Below are positions 7,362 through 14,436 of a stretch of DNA of 14,630 nucleotides, one piece after another (position 1 is the first letter of the stretch; each line of letters opens with the position of its first letter). A model generated the notes under the pieces. It did no database searches, was not told the DNA's origin, and worked only from the letters and a program-made list of their open reading frames with translations. The DNA lies in the NCBI GenBank assembly GCA_013388525.1, contig JACAFA010000149.1:1-14630 (forward strand), read 5' to 3'. Position numbers and translations under genes: made by a program. Origin of the DNA: Ignavibacteriaceae bacterium. GTDB lineage: Bacteria > Bacteroidota > Ignavibacteria > Ignavibacteriales > Ignavibacteriaceae.

Positions 7362-9089
7362 TTAGTTCCTTAAAATCTTTTTCTTATCAAAATACTCTGT
7401 ATGAAGAATCTCGTGAGCTTTATGTGAACTCGGTTCACCAAAAAATTCTCTATAAAGTGTTTGCACTGATTCATTCTCGTGCGACCTTCTTGTCTTTGCA
7501 TTCTCATCAATTTTATAAAGAGCTTTGATTCTCTTCATAACTTTTTCTGGCTTTTGATGAATTGGCTGACCACCACCGTTAATACATCCGCCGGGACAAG
7601 CCATCACTTCAATAAAATGATGTTTTGATGTTCCGCTCTGCACTTCATCCAGAATTTGACCAACATTACCAATACCATTCACTACTGCGATATTGACATC
7701 AAGGTCACCAATCTTTATTGTTGCTTCTTTAACTCCATCCATTCCGCGAATTTCCTCAAACTCAAGGTGCTCAAGTTCAGTTGCTGTAATTTTGAAATAA
7801 GCAGTACGAAGTGCAGCTTCCATCACACCACCGCTTGTTCCGAAAATAGCGGCAGCACCTGTTGATTCGCCGAGAGGGTTATCAAATTCACCCTCTGCTA
7901 AATCATTAAAATCAATTCCTGCTATCTTGAAAAATCTCACGAGTTCTCTTGTTGTAAGAACAGCATCAACATCCGGCATAGCTTCGCTCGAAAGTTCAGG
8001 ACGATCAGATTCATATTTCTTCACCGTACAGGGCATAATTGAAACCACATAAATGTCTGCCGGATTTATTCCCATCTTCTTTGCATAGTATGATTTCAAA
8101 ACTGCTCCTTCCATTTCGTGAGGAGATTTGCAGGTTGAAACGTGATCTAAAATTTCCGGTCTGTTCATCTCAACATATTTCACCCAGCCAGGGCAGCAGC
8201 TTGTGAACATCGGCAAGCTTCCGCCATTTTTAATTCTACTAATTAATTCAGTTGCTTCTTCCATAATTGTAAGGTCAGCAGCAAAGTTTGTATCGAATAC
8301 TTTGTTGAATCCCAGTCTTCTTAAACCCGTAACAAGCAAACCCGTAACATCAGTTCCAAGAGGCATATTATACTCTTCGCCCAAAGATGCTCTAACTGCT
8401 GGCGCAACCTGAACAATGCAATATTTCTTCCTGTCATAAAGAGCACTTGCAACTTCTTTGATCGTGCTTTTTTCTCTGAGTGCTGCCGTTGGACAAACAA
8501 GTATACATTGCCCGCACAAAATGCAATCACTAACGTTTAATCCTTTGTTGTATGGTGTTGTAACAATGGAAGTAAATCCTCTTCTTGTAAAATCAATTGC
8601 ACCGACTTTTTGAACTTCGTGGCAAACGCGAACGCATCTTCCGCAAAGAATACATTTGGCAGGATCGCGCTCCATTGATGCACTTGAAATATCTATTGCG
8701 TGACATTTTGTTTCACCGACGTATCGATGTTCACGAACTCCATATCGCTCAGATAAATCCTGCAGCTCACAGTTTTTATTTCGCACACATATAAGGCAAT
8801 CCTGCGGATGGTTTTCAACAAGAAGCTCAACGATAGTTTTTCTTGCTCTGCGAACTCTCGGTGAATCAGTTTCTACAACCATTCCCTCACTTACAGGATA
8901 TGCACAGGAAGGAGTTAATCCTCTGAATCCTTCAACTTCAACAGCACAAATTCTGCAAGCGCCGGTTGGATCAAGATTTTTTAAATGACATAACGTTGGT
9001 ATTGATATTCCAACTGACTTGGCAGCATCAAGAATAGTCATTCCTTCTTCTGCGTTTACTTTTATTCCGTTTATTGTTAACTGAACCAT
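7362..9089 (-). CDS. hydA: NAD-linked [FeFe]-hydrogenase catalytic subunit HydA
   Basis: The catalytic subunit that interconverts H2 with protons and electrons at the H-cluster. Order of cofactor sites in 575 residues: N-terminal [2Fe-2S] (C34, C45, C48, C62); His-ligated [4Fe-4S] (H94, C98, C101, C107); two ferredoxin [4Fe-4S] sites (C146/C149/C152/C156 and C189/C192/C195/C199); H-domain with TSCCPGW (C298 proton transfer, C299 ligand), MPCTVKK (C354) and MACPGGCINGGGQP (C498, C502). Numbering is one off from Clostridium CpI, and all ligands are intact. The C-terminus ends shortly after SHKAHEILHTEY, without the extra [2Fe-2S] domain of Thermotoga HydA. A GGAG lies six bases before the ATG. 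Placement directly after NuoE- and NuoF-like genes supports a trimeric group A3 enzyme using NAD(H) and probably ferredoxin; bifurcation itself is inferred. There is no signal peptide, so it is cytoplasmic. Confidence 0.97.
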   Translation of the reverse strand: MVQLTINGIKVNAEEGMTILDAAKSVGISIPTLCHLKNLDPTGACRICAVEVEGFRGLTPSCAYPVSEGMVVETDSPRVRRARKTIVELLVENHPQDCLICVRNKNCELQDLSERYGVREHRYVGETKCHAIDISSASMERDPAKCILCGRCVRVCHEVQKVGAIDFTRRGFTSIVTTPYNKGLNVSDCILCGQCILVCPTAALREKSTIKEVASALYDRKKYCIVQVAPAVRASLGEEYNMPLGTDVTGLLVTGLRRLGFNKVFDTNFAADLTIMEEATELISRIKNGGSLPMFTSCCPGWVKYVEMNRPEILDHVSTCKSPHEMEGAVLKSYYAKKMGINPADIYVVSIMPCTVKKYESDRPELSSEAMPDVDAVLTTRELVRFFKIAGIDFNDLAEGEFDNPLGESTGAAAIFGTSGGVMEAALRTAYFKITATELEHLEFEEIRGMDGVKEATIKIGDLDVNIAVVNGIGNVGQILDEVQSGTSKHHFIEVMACPGGCINGGGQPIHQKPEKVMKRIKALYKIDENAKTRRSHENESVQTLYREFFGEPSSHKAHEILHTEYFDKKKILRN

Positions 9090-9114
9090 TTATAACTCCG
9101 AAATTCCTTTTTTT

Positions 9115-9155
9115 ATTCCAAACCAGACTGCCGTCAGGCAGGCTTGTTTCGGAAT
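9115..9155. repeat. Palindromic repeat between hydB and hydA
   Basis: A 41-bp imperfect palindrome. The core ctgcc-gtca-ggcag (9128-9141) is perfect, and the flanks attccaaacc...(g)tttcggaat pair with small gaps. The core belongs to the same family as the hairpin at 7319-7335, so at least two copies sit in this operon. Confidence 0.65.
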
Positions 9156-9175
9156 CTTTGCATAATTTTCTAAAG

Positions 9176-9196
9176 ACCCTGAAACAAATTCAGGGT
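9176..9196. repeat. Perfect hairpin after the hydB stop codon
   Basis: The arms accctgaa (9176-9183) and ttcagggt (9189-9196) form an 8-bp perfect stem with loop acaaa, seven bases past the hydB stop on the minus strand. No T-run follows in the direction of transcription, so it is not a typical terminator. It may be another interspersed repeat, or a site that affects mRNA stability and subunit ratio. Confidence 0.6.
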
Positions 9197-9202
9197 GACA
9201 CA

Positions 9203-11185
9203 CTAATTAATATTTATCGCATCAAGACGGCAGACCTCATAACACATTCCACACTTAATACATTTGTTATCAAGTATATAATGCGCTTGTCCTTTTTCAC
9301 CAACTATTGCTTCAACCGAACATTTTTTCACACACAATCCGCATCCTTCACAAATCTCATTGTCAATTGAAAAAGTTAATAATTCCTTGCAAACACCTGA
9401 TGAACATTTTCTATCGTACAAATGTTCTTCATATTCGTGGCGGAAATATCTTAATCCTGATAGAACAGGATTTGGTGCTGATTGTCCTAATCCGCACAAT
9501 GAAGTATCTTTAATCACATCAGCTAATCTTTGCAGGTGAATCATACCTTTAAATCTCTGAAGCTGATCAAGTTTATTTCCATCATTTCCGTAACGCTTCG
9601 GTATTCGTTCAATTATTTCAAGCATTCTTTTTGTTCCTTCACGGCAAGGAACACATTTACCGCAGCTTTCTTCCTGAATAAATGTCAAGAAATATTTTGC
9701 AACATCAACCATACATGTTTCTTCATCCATCACTACAAATCCGCCTGATCCCATCATTGCGCCAACTTCTTTTAGTGATTCATAATCAACAGGAGTATCA
9801 ATCACGCTTTCGGGTAAGCATCCGCCTGATGGACCGCCAATCTGAACAGCTTTAAATTCTTTTTTATCCGGGATTCCTCCGCCAATCTTGAAAACCACAT
9901 CACGAAGAGTAACACCCATCGGAACTTCAACCAAACCGGTATTTTTAATATTTCCGCTTAGTGCAAAAACTTTTGTGCCTTTGGATTTTGCAGTTCCAAT
10001 TGATGCAAATTTTTGTGAGCCCATCATAATTATCGGAGGAACGTTTGCATAAGTTTCAACATTGTTGATGACTGTCGGTTTGCCAAAAAATCCTGATACA
10101 ACAGGATAAGGAGGACGAGGTTTCGGCATCCCACGTCTTCCTTCAATTGATCCGATGAGTGCAGTTTCTTCTCCGCACACAAACGCACCGGCACCTTTTT
10201 TAATTTTTATGTGAAGTGAGAACCCGCTGTTGAGAATGTTATCGCCAAGTATTCCGTACTCTTCACATTTTGCAATTGAGTTCTGAAGTCTATCAATAGC
10301 AAGAGGATATTCAGCGCGGCAATAAATGTATGCAACGCTTGCACCGATAGCATAGGCGGCAATCATCATTCCTTCAATAACTCGATAAGGATCGCTTTCT
10401 AAAAGTGAACGATCCATAAATGCACCGGGGTCTCCTTCATCTGCATTACAAATCAAATACTTCTGATCAGATTTTTGTTTTGCAGCTAATTCCCATTTTT
10501 TTCCTGTTGGAAATCCTCCGCCACCTCTTCCTCTTAAACCGCTTTCGAGAATTTCTTTTACTACTTCTTCGGGCGTCATCAATCTGAGAACTTTGTCGAA
10601 AGCTTTGAATCCACCGTGAGCGAGATATGCATCAATAGAAACAGGATTCACAACACCGCAGTTCGCTAAAACAATTTTCTGCTGATGTTCGAAGAAGGGA
10701 ATCTGCTTTAAACTAATTACTCCATTTGATTTTCCGTGACTTCCGAGAACTTTTTCTTTATAAATTTCTTTATCAATTAGAGTTGTTTTGATGAATCTTG
10801 GAACATCTTTCACAGTAATTTCCAGGTAAGATATTCTGTCTTTGCCCGGAAGTTTGATATCAACAATCGGTTCAACTGCACAGTAGCCAATACAGCCTGT
10901 TCCTTCAATTGTTGCTTCGATGTTTAATTTTTTCAACTCAGCTTCGATTGCTTCTTTAACTTTTGCGGCACCTGATGCAAGTCCGCATGTTCCCATTCCA
11001 ATCATAATTATCGGATGATCGTGCTCTTCATATTTTAATCTTTTGCGAAGTGAAGTGATTTCATGTTCGCATTTTTCATCATGATGGCAGAGAGGTCCCT
11101 CAGTGCAGCATTGAATGAAATGCTCGCAAGGTTTATCAATTGTGTGCCAGCATTTTTCGCAGCAGAGTTGATTAAAATCTTTCAT
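9203..11185 (-). CDS. hydB: NuoF-like NADH/FMN subunit HydB of the [FeFe]-hydrogenase
   Basis: The flavin subunit that reacts with NAD(H) and passes electrons to HydA. It has 660 residues. Order: a Cys/His-rich extension (1-45; C8, C9, C12, C20, C26, C27, C33, C39); a thioredoxin-like ferredoxin domain (about 57-135) with only C67, C98 and C102; the FMN/NAD(H) domain with GRGGGGFPTGKKW (219-231), NADEGDPGAF (247-256) and GAGAFVCGEE; the SLBB region; a NuoF [4Fe-4S] site (C508, C511, C514, C564); a C594-x4-C599 pair; and two C-terminal ferredoxin [4Fe-4S] sites (C612/C615/C618/C622 and C642/C645/C648/C652). The C-terminal ferredoxin separates it from complex I NuoF and matches HydB. AGGAGG lies seven bases before the ATG, which overlaps the hydC stop (ATGA). 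The N-terminal extension is unusual; see findings. Confidence 0.95.
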   Translation of the reverse strand: MKDFNQLCCEKCWHTIDKPCEHFIQCCTEGPLCHHDEKCEHEITSLRKRLKYEEHDHPIIMIGMGTCGLASGAAKVKEAIEAELKKLNIEATIEGTGCIGYCAVEPIVDIKLPGKDRISYLEITVKDVPRFIKTTLIDKEIYKEKVLGSHGKSNGVISLKQIPFFEHQQKIVLANCGVVNPVSIDAYLAHGGFKAFDKVLRLMTPEEVVKEILESGLRGRGGGGFPTGKKWELAAKQKSDQKYLICNADEGDPGAFMDRSLLESDPYRVIEGMMIAAYAIGASVAYIYCRAEYPLAIDRLQNSIAKCEEYGILGDNILNSGFSLHIKIKKGAGAFVCGEETALIGSIEGRRGMPKPRPPYPVVSGFFGKPTVINNVETYANVPPIIMMGSQKFASIGTAKSKGTKVFALSGNIKNTGLVEVPMGVTLRDVVFKIGGGIPDKKEFKAVQIGGPSGGCLPESVIDTPVDYESLKEVGAMMGSGGFVVMDEETCMVDVAKYFLTFIQEESCGKCVPCREGTKRMLEIIERIPKRYGNDGNKLDQLQRFKGMIHLQRLADVIKDTSLCGLGQSAPNPVLSGLRYFRHEYEEHLYDRKCSSGVCKELLTFSIDNEICEGCGLCVKKCSVEAIVGEKGQAHYILDNKCIKCGMCYEVCRLDAININ

Positions 11186-11694
11186 TGTGCAACCTCCTCT
11201 GCCTTATCAATTTTTTTTGCTGTCTGATATTTCTTCAAGATTTTCGGAATATCCTTGACAGTTATTCTTCCGTGATAATCATCATTCACCAAAATAACCG
11301 GAGCGATTGAACAGGCTCCGATACAGTTAACAACTTCAAGAGTGAACTTTTTATCTCGTGTGGTTTGACCAGCTTTAATTCCGAGCTCTGTTTCAAGTGC
11401 GTAAAGAATGTTGGCAGAGTTCTTTACGTGGCAAGCTGTTCCTCTACAAACGCGAATAACATTTTCACCAAGCGGAGTTAATCTGAATTGATTATAAAAA
11501 GTAGCGACTCCGTAAACCCGGCTCAGCGGAACCTGAACAAAGTCTGAAATATCTCTGAGAGCATTTTCCGGAAGGTAGCCGTAAATTGATTGAACATCCT
11601 GAAGAAGAGGGATTAAGTTGCTTCTGTCATTAACCTGATAATTTTCGAAGATATGGCCGTGCATTTTTTCCTCAATATTTGATTTCGTAATCAT
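11182..11694 (-). CDS. hydC: NuoE-like [2Fe-2S] subunit HydC of the [FeFe]-hydrogenase
   Basis: The small electron-transfer subunit, 170 residues, with an N-terminal helical region (about 10-75, typical of NuoE) and a thioredoxin-like [2Fe-2S] fold. The four ligands are visible as C83-x4-C88 in RVCRGTACHV and C124-x3-C128 in NCIGACSIAP. It is the first gene of the hydrogenase operon, and its stop overlaps the hydB start. A NuoE homologue could also belong to complex I or formate dehydrogenase, but adjacency to hydB and hydA settles the assignment. The ATG at 11694 has no clear Shine-Dalgarno; a second in-frame ATG at codon 11 is possible. Confidence 0.95.
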   Translation of the reverse strand: MITKSNIEEKMHGHIFENYQVNDRSNLIPLLQDVQSIYGYLPENALRDISDFVQVPLSRVYGVATFYNQFRLTPLGENVIRVCRGTACHVKNSANILYALETELGIKAGQTTRDKKFTLEVVNCIGACSIAPVILVNDDYHGRITVKDIPKILKKYQTAKKIDKAEEVAQ

Positions 11695-11701
11695 TATTAC
11701 T

Positions 11702-11744
11702 GACTCATTTTAGATGCCATTTGACGGGGGGAAAAAATTGAGTC
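11702..11744. promoter_or_regulatory. Dyad in the leader just before hydC
   Basis: The arms gactcatttt (11702-11711) and aaaattgagtc (11734-11744) pair over 10 bp with one bulged base, around a 22-base loop that contains a run of six G (six C in the transcript). It ends about eight bases from the hydC start codon. It could be an operator or an mRNA hairpin controlling translation of the whole hydrogenase operon. No convincing promoter boxes were found in 11695-11900, and no terminator after hydF. Confidence 0.45.
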
Positions 11745-11900
11745 TAAATTAAAAATTCAAATCAAATATCTACTATAGCAAATGATTATTCTTGCTTTTG
11801 AGAAGCTATTTATTGAAAGATGGAAGAAGGATGTGAGCTATATCAAGTTATAAATTTTTAATTTCTATTCTTCTTTCAACAATTTTGATCCAAGAGTTTA

Positions 11901-13103
11901 CTAAACAGAAATAGTTTCTTTAAATGGAAGGATAGTTCTTGGAAACACACCGTTTAAATATGAAATGAGCACGCTATAATTTACTATTGGAATATTCATC
12001 AACTTTGCCTGCCTGATTCTGGAACGCATAATTTTGGGGGAAATGCTGCAGCCATCACAATGAATTATAAGTTTGTAATCAGGAAGGTTATCCGGTAATC
12101 CACAGCCATTAGAAAAATGAAACTGTAATATATTTTTTGAGTTAATTGTTAGCCACTCCTGAATTTTCATTTTGCCAAAATCAAATTCCTGCAGATGGCT
12201 CTCACAACCCTCAGATATAAGAACCTTGTCTCCGTTTTCTAATTCTTTAACTTTTTTTATCCCTTTAGCATATTCAGCAAGATTTCCTCTTTGTCTAGCT
12301 ATAAGGATTGCGTAAGTAGTTAACTTAACTTTGTCAGGAATATCATTTATAATCCGTCCAATTGCCTTGCTGTCAGCTATTACAAGATCAGGCGGATTTT
12401 TTAATTTCCTGAGTGTTCCCGCCAATTCATTTTCTTTTACCACTATATTCATTGTATCTCTGCCAAGCTCTTTCTGGATATCTTGTAATTGTGTTTTAAA
12501 TACCTGTCCTGGCAGTTCGTCTAAATTATTTGGAATAACTAATACAACAACATCACCTTTTCCAATATAATCTTTAATCAAAGGAGTCGCTTCGTCACTC
12601 GGCAACAAATGAATTAACTTTTTCTTGAAGTTCTCTATTCCGACATTCTCTTTACAGGAAACTTCGAAGTGAGTTACTTCAAGTGCTTCCAATTCTATCA
12701 ACAGTTGAGGATTAACTCCAAATTCAATCTTATTAACTGCAATAAGAAACGGAACATCAATCTTTCGAAGATATGTAATCAGCTCGGTTTCAGTTTTATC
12801 AAGTTCTTCCCTTGCATCTAAGACAAGAATGGCAAAATCAGCATAAGAAATTGCTTTCATCGTTTTATTGATTTTACTATTATCAAATTCATCATCATCA
12901 ATCCCTGCGGTATCAATTATGACTACCGGACCATAAGGTAATAGTTCAACTGCTTTGCTTAGCGGTTCAGAGGTCGTTCCAGGTATATCATTAACAATAA
13001 AAAGTTCCTGACTTACGATGCGATTTATAAGTAATGATTTGCCAACATTCTTTCTGCCAATAATAGCGATATGAAGCTTTTCTGCTTCCCCTGCTTTAAT
13101 CAT
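11901..13103 (-). CDS. hydF: [FeFe]-hydrogenase H-cluster maturation GTPase HydF
   Basis: The scaffold GTPase that carries the diiron precursor and delivers it to HydA. With ATG 13103 it has 400 residues. GTPase domain: Walker A GRKNVGKS (16-23), PGTTSEP switch, DTAG, NKIE and SCKENVG. Dimerisation and cluster-binding domains follow, with C300 and the HCDGC motif (H348, C349, C352). The family motif is CxH...HCxxC; here the first half reads CESH, placing the histidine (H303) one residue late. A TTG start at 13157 would add 18 polar residues, but a TAG lies two codons above it and there is no good ribosome site; MIKAGEAEKLHIAIIG matches usual HydF starts better. It lies 206 bp upstream of hydC on the same strand and could be co-transcribed. 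HydE and HydG, also needed for maturation, are not in the window. Confidence 0.94.
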   Translation of the reverse strand: MIKAGEAEKLHIAIIGRKNVGKSLLINRIVSQELFIVNDIPGTTSEPLSKAVELLPYGPVVIIDTAGIDDDEFDNSKINKTMKAISYADFAILVLDAREELDKTETELITYLRKIDVPFLIAVNKIEFGVNPQLLIELEALEVTHFEVSCKENVGIENFKKKLIHLLPSDEATPLIKDYIGKGDVVVLVIPNNLDELPGQVFKTQLQDIQKELGRDTMNIVVKENELAGTLRKLKNPPDLVIADSKAIGRIINDIPDKVKLTTYAILIARQRGNLAEYAKGIKKVKELENGDKVLISEGCESHLQEFDFGKMKIQEWLTINSKNILQFHFSNGCGLPDNLPDYKLIIHCDGCSISPKIMRSRIRQAKLMNIPIVNYSVLISYLNGVFPRTILPFKETISV

Positions 13104-13199
13104 TGAATCTTTTGATGTTATTTTTTTAGAATTAGAATCAGTAAGCGAATGAGGCAAAATCTATTCCATCAAGCTTGAATTGGAAAAGTCAGGAAAGCA

Positions 13200-13286
13200 T
13201 TAAGATTTTATCTTTTTTATAGTTGCAATATAATTTTCCATATCATTTATAATAATACTCTTCTCTTTTATTAGAATACCTCCTTT
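13200..13286 (-). other. Strong Shine-Dalgarno with a short frame lacking a normal start codon, upstream of hydF
   Basis: AAAGGAGGT (13286-13278) matches the 16S anti-Shine-Dalgarno over nine bases. About seven bases past GGAGG comes ATA (13271), opening 23 codons (IKEKSIINDMENYIATIKKIKS after correction for reading the whole frame in order) that stop at 13200. The only ATG in frame is at the tenth codon. It may be a leader peptide with a rare start, a lost small gene, or chance. Confidence 0.25.
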
Positions 13287-13758
13287 AATATTATCGATCT
13301 ATTTTTTTAAATACTTTATTACTTAATAACCATATAAGTGAAGAGTTTTATAGTCAAGGACAATCATACCAACTTGCTTACAATTCCCCGGTGAACTAAT
13401 CTGAATTAGCTCTCATATACCAAATCAAATTTACTACATACTTTATGAGTAGCTTCTGGAGTTATTTTTAATCTTCATTATTTGTCAGGATCCTAAATCT
13501 TCATTGGAGTGAGGAAGTCCTTTCTCACAAAATCCTCCTATAGCTTTTGTGTATTCAAGTTGATTTCGCTTAGAACTGCTTATTGAATTTCTCAATCCCA
13601 GATCACTGAGTCCTTCAAAAAAGACTAATTTCTAAAAAGTGCTATTTCCGGCGGAAAATTCACTTATTGTCGCCGTGAAGGTAAGAATTCGAACAATACA
13701 CCAATAAAGTCGATAGTTCGGGCATTTTAACAAATTTATGAATAAGGTAAATCTTTCA

Positions 13759-13789
13759 TTGTAATACTGCCGACGTCAATATAAGTTTG
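13759..13789 (+). promoter_or_regulatory. Bacteroidetes-type promoter of rlpA
   Basis: TTG (13759-13761), 20 bases, then TAAGTTTG (13782-13789) fits the Bacteroidetes consensus of a -33 TTG and a -7 TAnnTTTG. It lies 38 bases before the rlpA start, giving a leader of about 30 bases. Use of this consensus in the host is inferred. Confidence 0.6.
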
Positions 13790-13827
13790 TTCCGTCAAAA
13801 GAATGTTAAACAAAAAAGAGGTTCTGT

Positions 13828-14322
13828 TTGAAGTCATTAATAATAGTGTTTTTTACATTGGTTGTTGGTGTGTTGGTAGGCTTTACAGTATTAAACAGCG
13901 AGAAAAATGTTGAAAATGAGCGAATTTTGAACGAAGAATTCGTTCCGGTCACGGTAAAAGAAAACACCGTTAATGTATCAGCCGTTAAGTTTATTGATCG
14001 CGGAACTATAAAAGCGTCCTGGTATGGCCCCAAATTTCACGGAAAATTCACCGCTAACGGTGAAGTTTATGACCAGATGGCGTTAACCGCTGCTCATAAG
14101 TATTTAAGCTTCGGAACGCTTCTGAAGGTTACGAACCCTAAAAATGGCAAATCAGTGATTGTTAGGATAAATGATAGAGGACCATACATCGAAGGAAGGG
14201 AATTAGATCTGTCAAAAGGTGCTGCAATTGAACTCGGAATGTTAGAAAAGGGTGTAGCGCGGGTTAAAATTCAGGAAATTACTCCTGGGGAGCGAAATAA
14301 TCCCAACGTCATGATTAATTAA
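13828..14322 (+). CDS. rlpA: RlpA-like double-psi beta-barrel protein (putative septal lytic transglycosylase)
   Basis: A 164-residue envelope protein of the RlpA family, whose members cut or bind denuded peptidoglycan at division sites. Residues 3-21 form an uncleaved anchor or signal sequence; there is no lipobox cysteine, unlike classical RlpA lipoproteins. After a polar linker, the DPBB domain spans about 58-152: ASWYGPKFHGKFTANGE, LTAAHKYLSFGT with H90, and VRINDRGPY with D116. These two correspond to the catalytic His and Asp described for Pseudomonas RlpA. No SPOR domain is present, so recruitment to the septum would need another route. The start is TTG at 13828, supported by AGAGG six bases upstream and an in-frame TAA at 13807. 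It is monocistronic, with its own promoter and terminator. Enzymatic activity is inferred. Confidence 0.9.
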   Translation: MKSLIIVFFTLVVGVLVGFTVLNSEKNVENERILNEEFVPVTVKENTVNVSAVKFIDRGTIKASWYGPKFHGKFTANGEVYDQMALTAAHKYLSFGTLLKVTNPKNGKSVIVRINDRGPYIEGRELDLSKGAAIELGMLEKGVARVKIQEITPGERNNPNVMIN

Positions 14323-14344
14323 ATAAGACTATATTTTCAAATTC

Positions 14345-14372
14345 AGCCCGGTCTTTTCAGATCGGGTTTTTT
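14345..14372 (+). terminator. Rho-independent terminator of rlpA
   Basis: The stem cccggtc (14347-14353) pairs with gatcggg (14360-14366) over 7 bp with one G-T, loop ttttca, followed directly by six T. It lies 24 bases after the rlpA stop codon. Confidence 0.88.
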
Positions 14373-14396
14373 ATTTCTATTATACTTTTCCATTCT

Positions 14397-14404
14397 TAAA
14401 TTTG
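14397..14404 (+). promoter_or_regulatory. Possible -7 element for the methyltransferase gene
   Basis: TAAATTTG matches TAnnTTTG and lies 32 bases before the ATG at 14437, a similar distance to that in front of rlpA. The -33 position reads TTT rather than TTG, so the call is weak. Confidence 0.35.
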
Positions 14405-14436
14405 TCCTAAATGAATTATAGAATTTAACTCTAAAA

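Larger units (their letters stand above)
13104..13827. other. Intergenic region between hydF and rlpA
   Basis: About 720 AT-rich bases between divergent genes. I find no ORF with family features and no tRNA or riboswitch I recognise. It holds a strong ribosome-binding sequence followed by a 23-codon frame (minus strand, 13200-13286), small dyads ctaat-ctga-attag near 13400 and tttccg-g-cggaaa near 13650, and the rlpA promoter. A degraded gene cannot be excluded by eye. Confidence 0.5.

Noticed and set aside
9176..9196. Terminator after hydB
   Set aside because: The stem is good, but no run of T follows in the minus direction, and hydA starts about 90 bases later in the same direction.
9203..11694. 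Complex I (nuoE/nuoF) identity for the two NuoE- and NuoF-like genes
   Set aside because: The NuoF-like protein has a C-terminal two-cluster ferredoxin domain and is followed by an [FeFe]-hydrogenase with all H-cluster ligands, which is the HydABC arrangement; no other nuo genes are present.
13281..13300. Plus-strand acctccttta as the 3' end of a 16S rRNA gene
   Set aside because: Only the anti-Shine-Dalgarno-like stretch matches; the preceding conserved helix of 16S rRNA is absent. It is better read as a Shine-Dalgarno on the minus strand.
13644..13660. Dyad tttccg-g-cggaaa as an operator
   Set aside because: It is a short symmetric match with a one-base centre, about 170 bases from the rlpA start and over 500 from hydF; nothing else supports a binding site.
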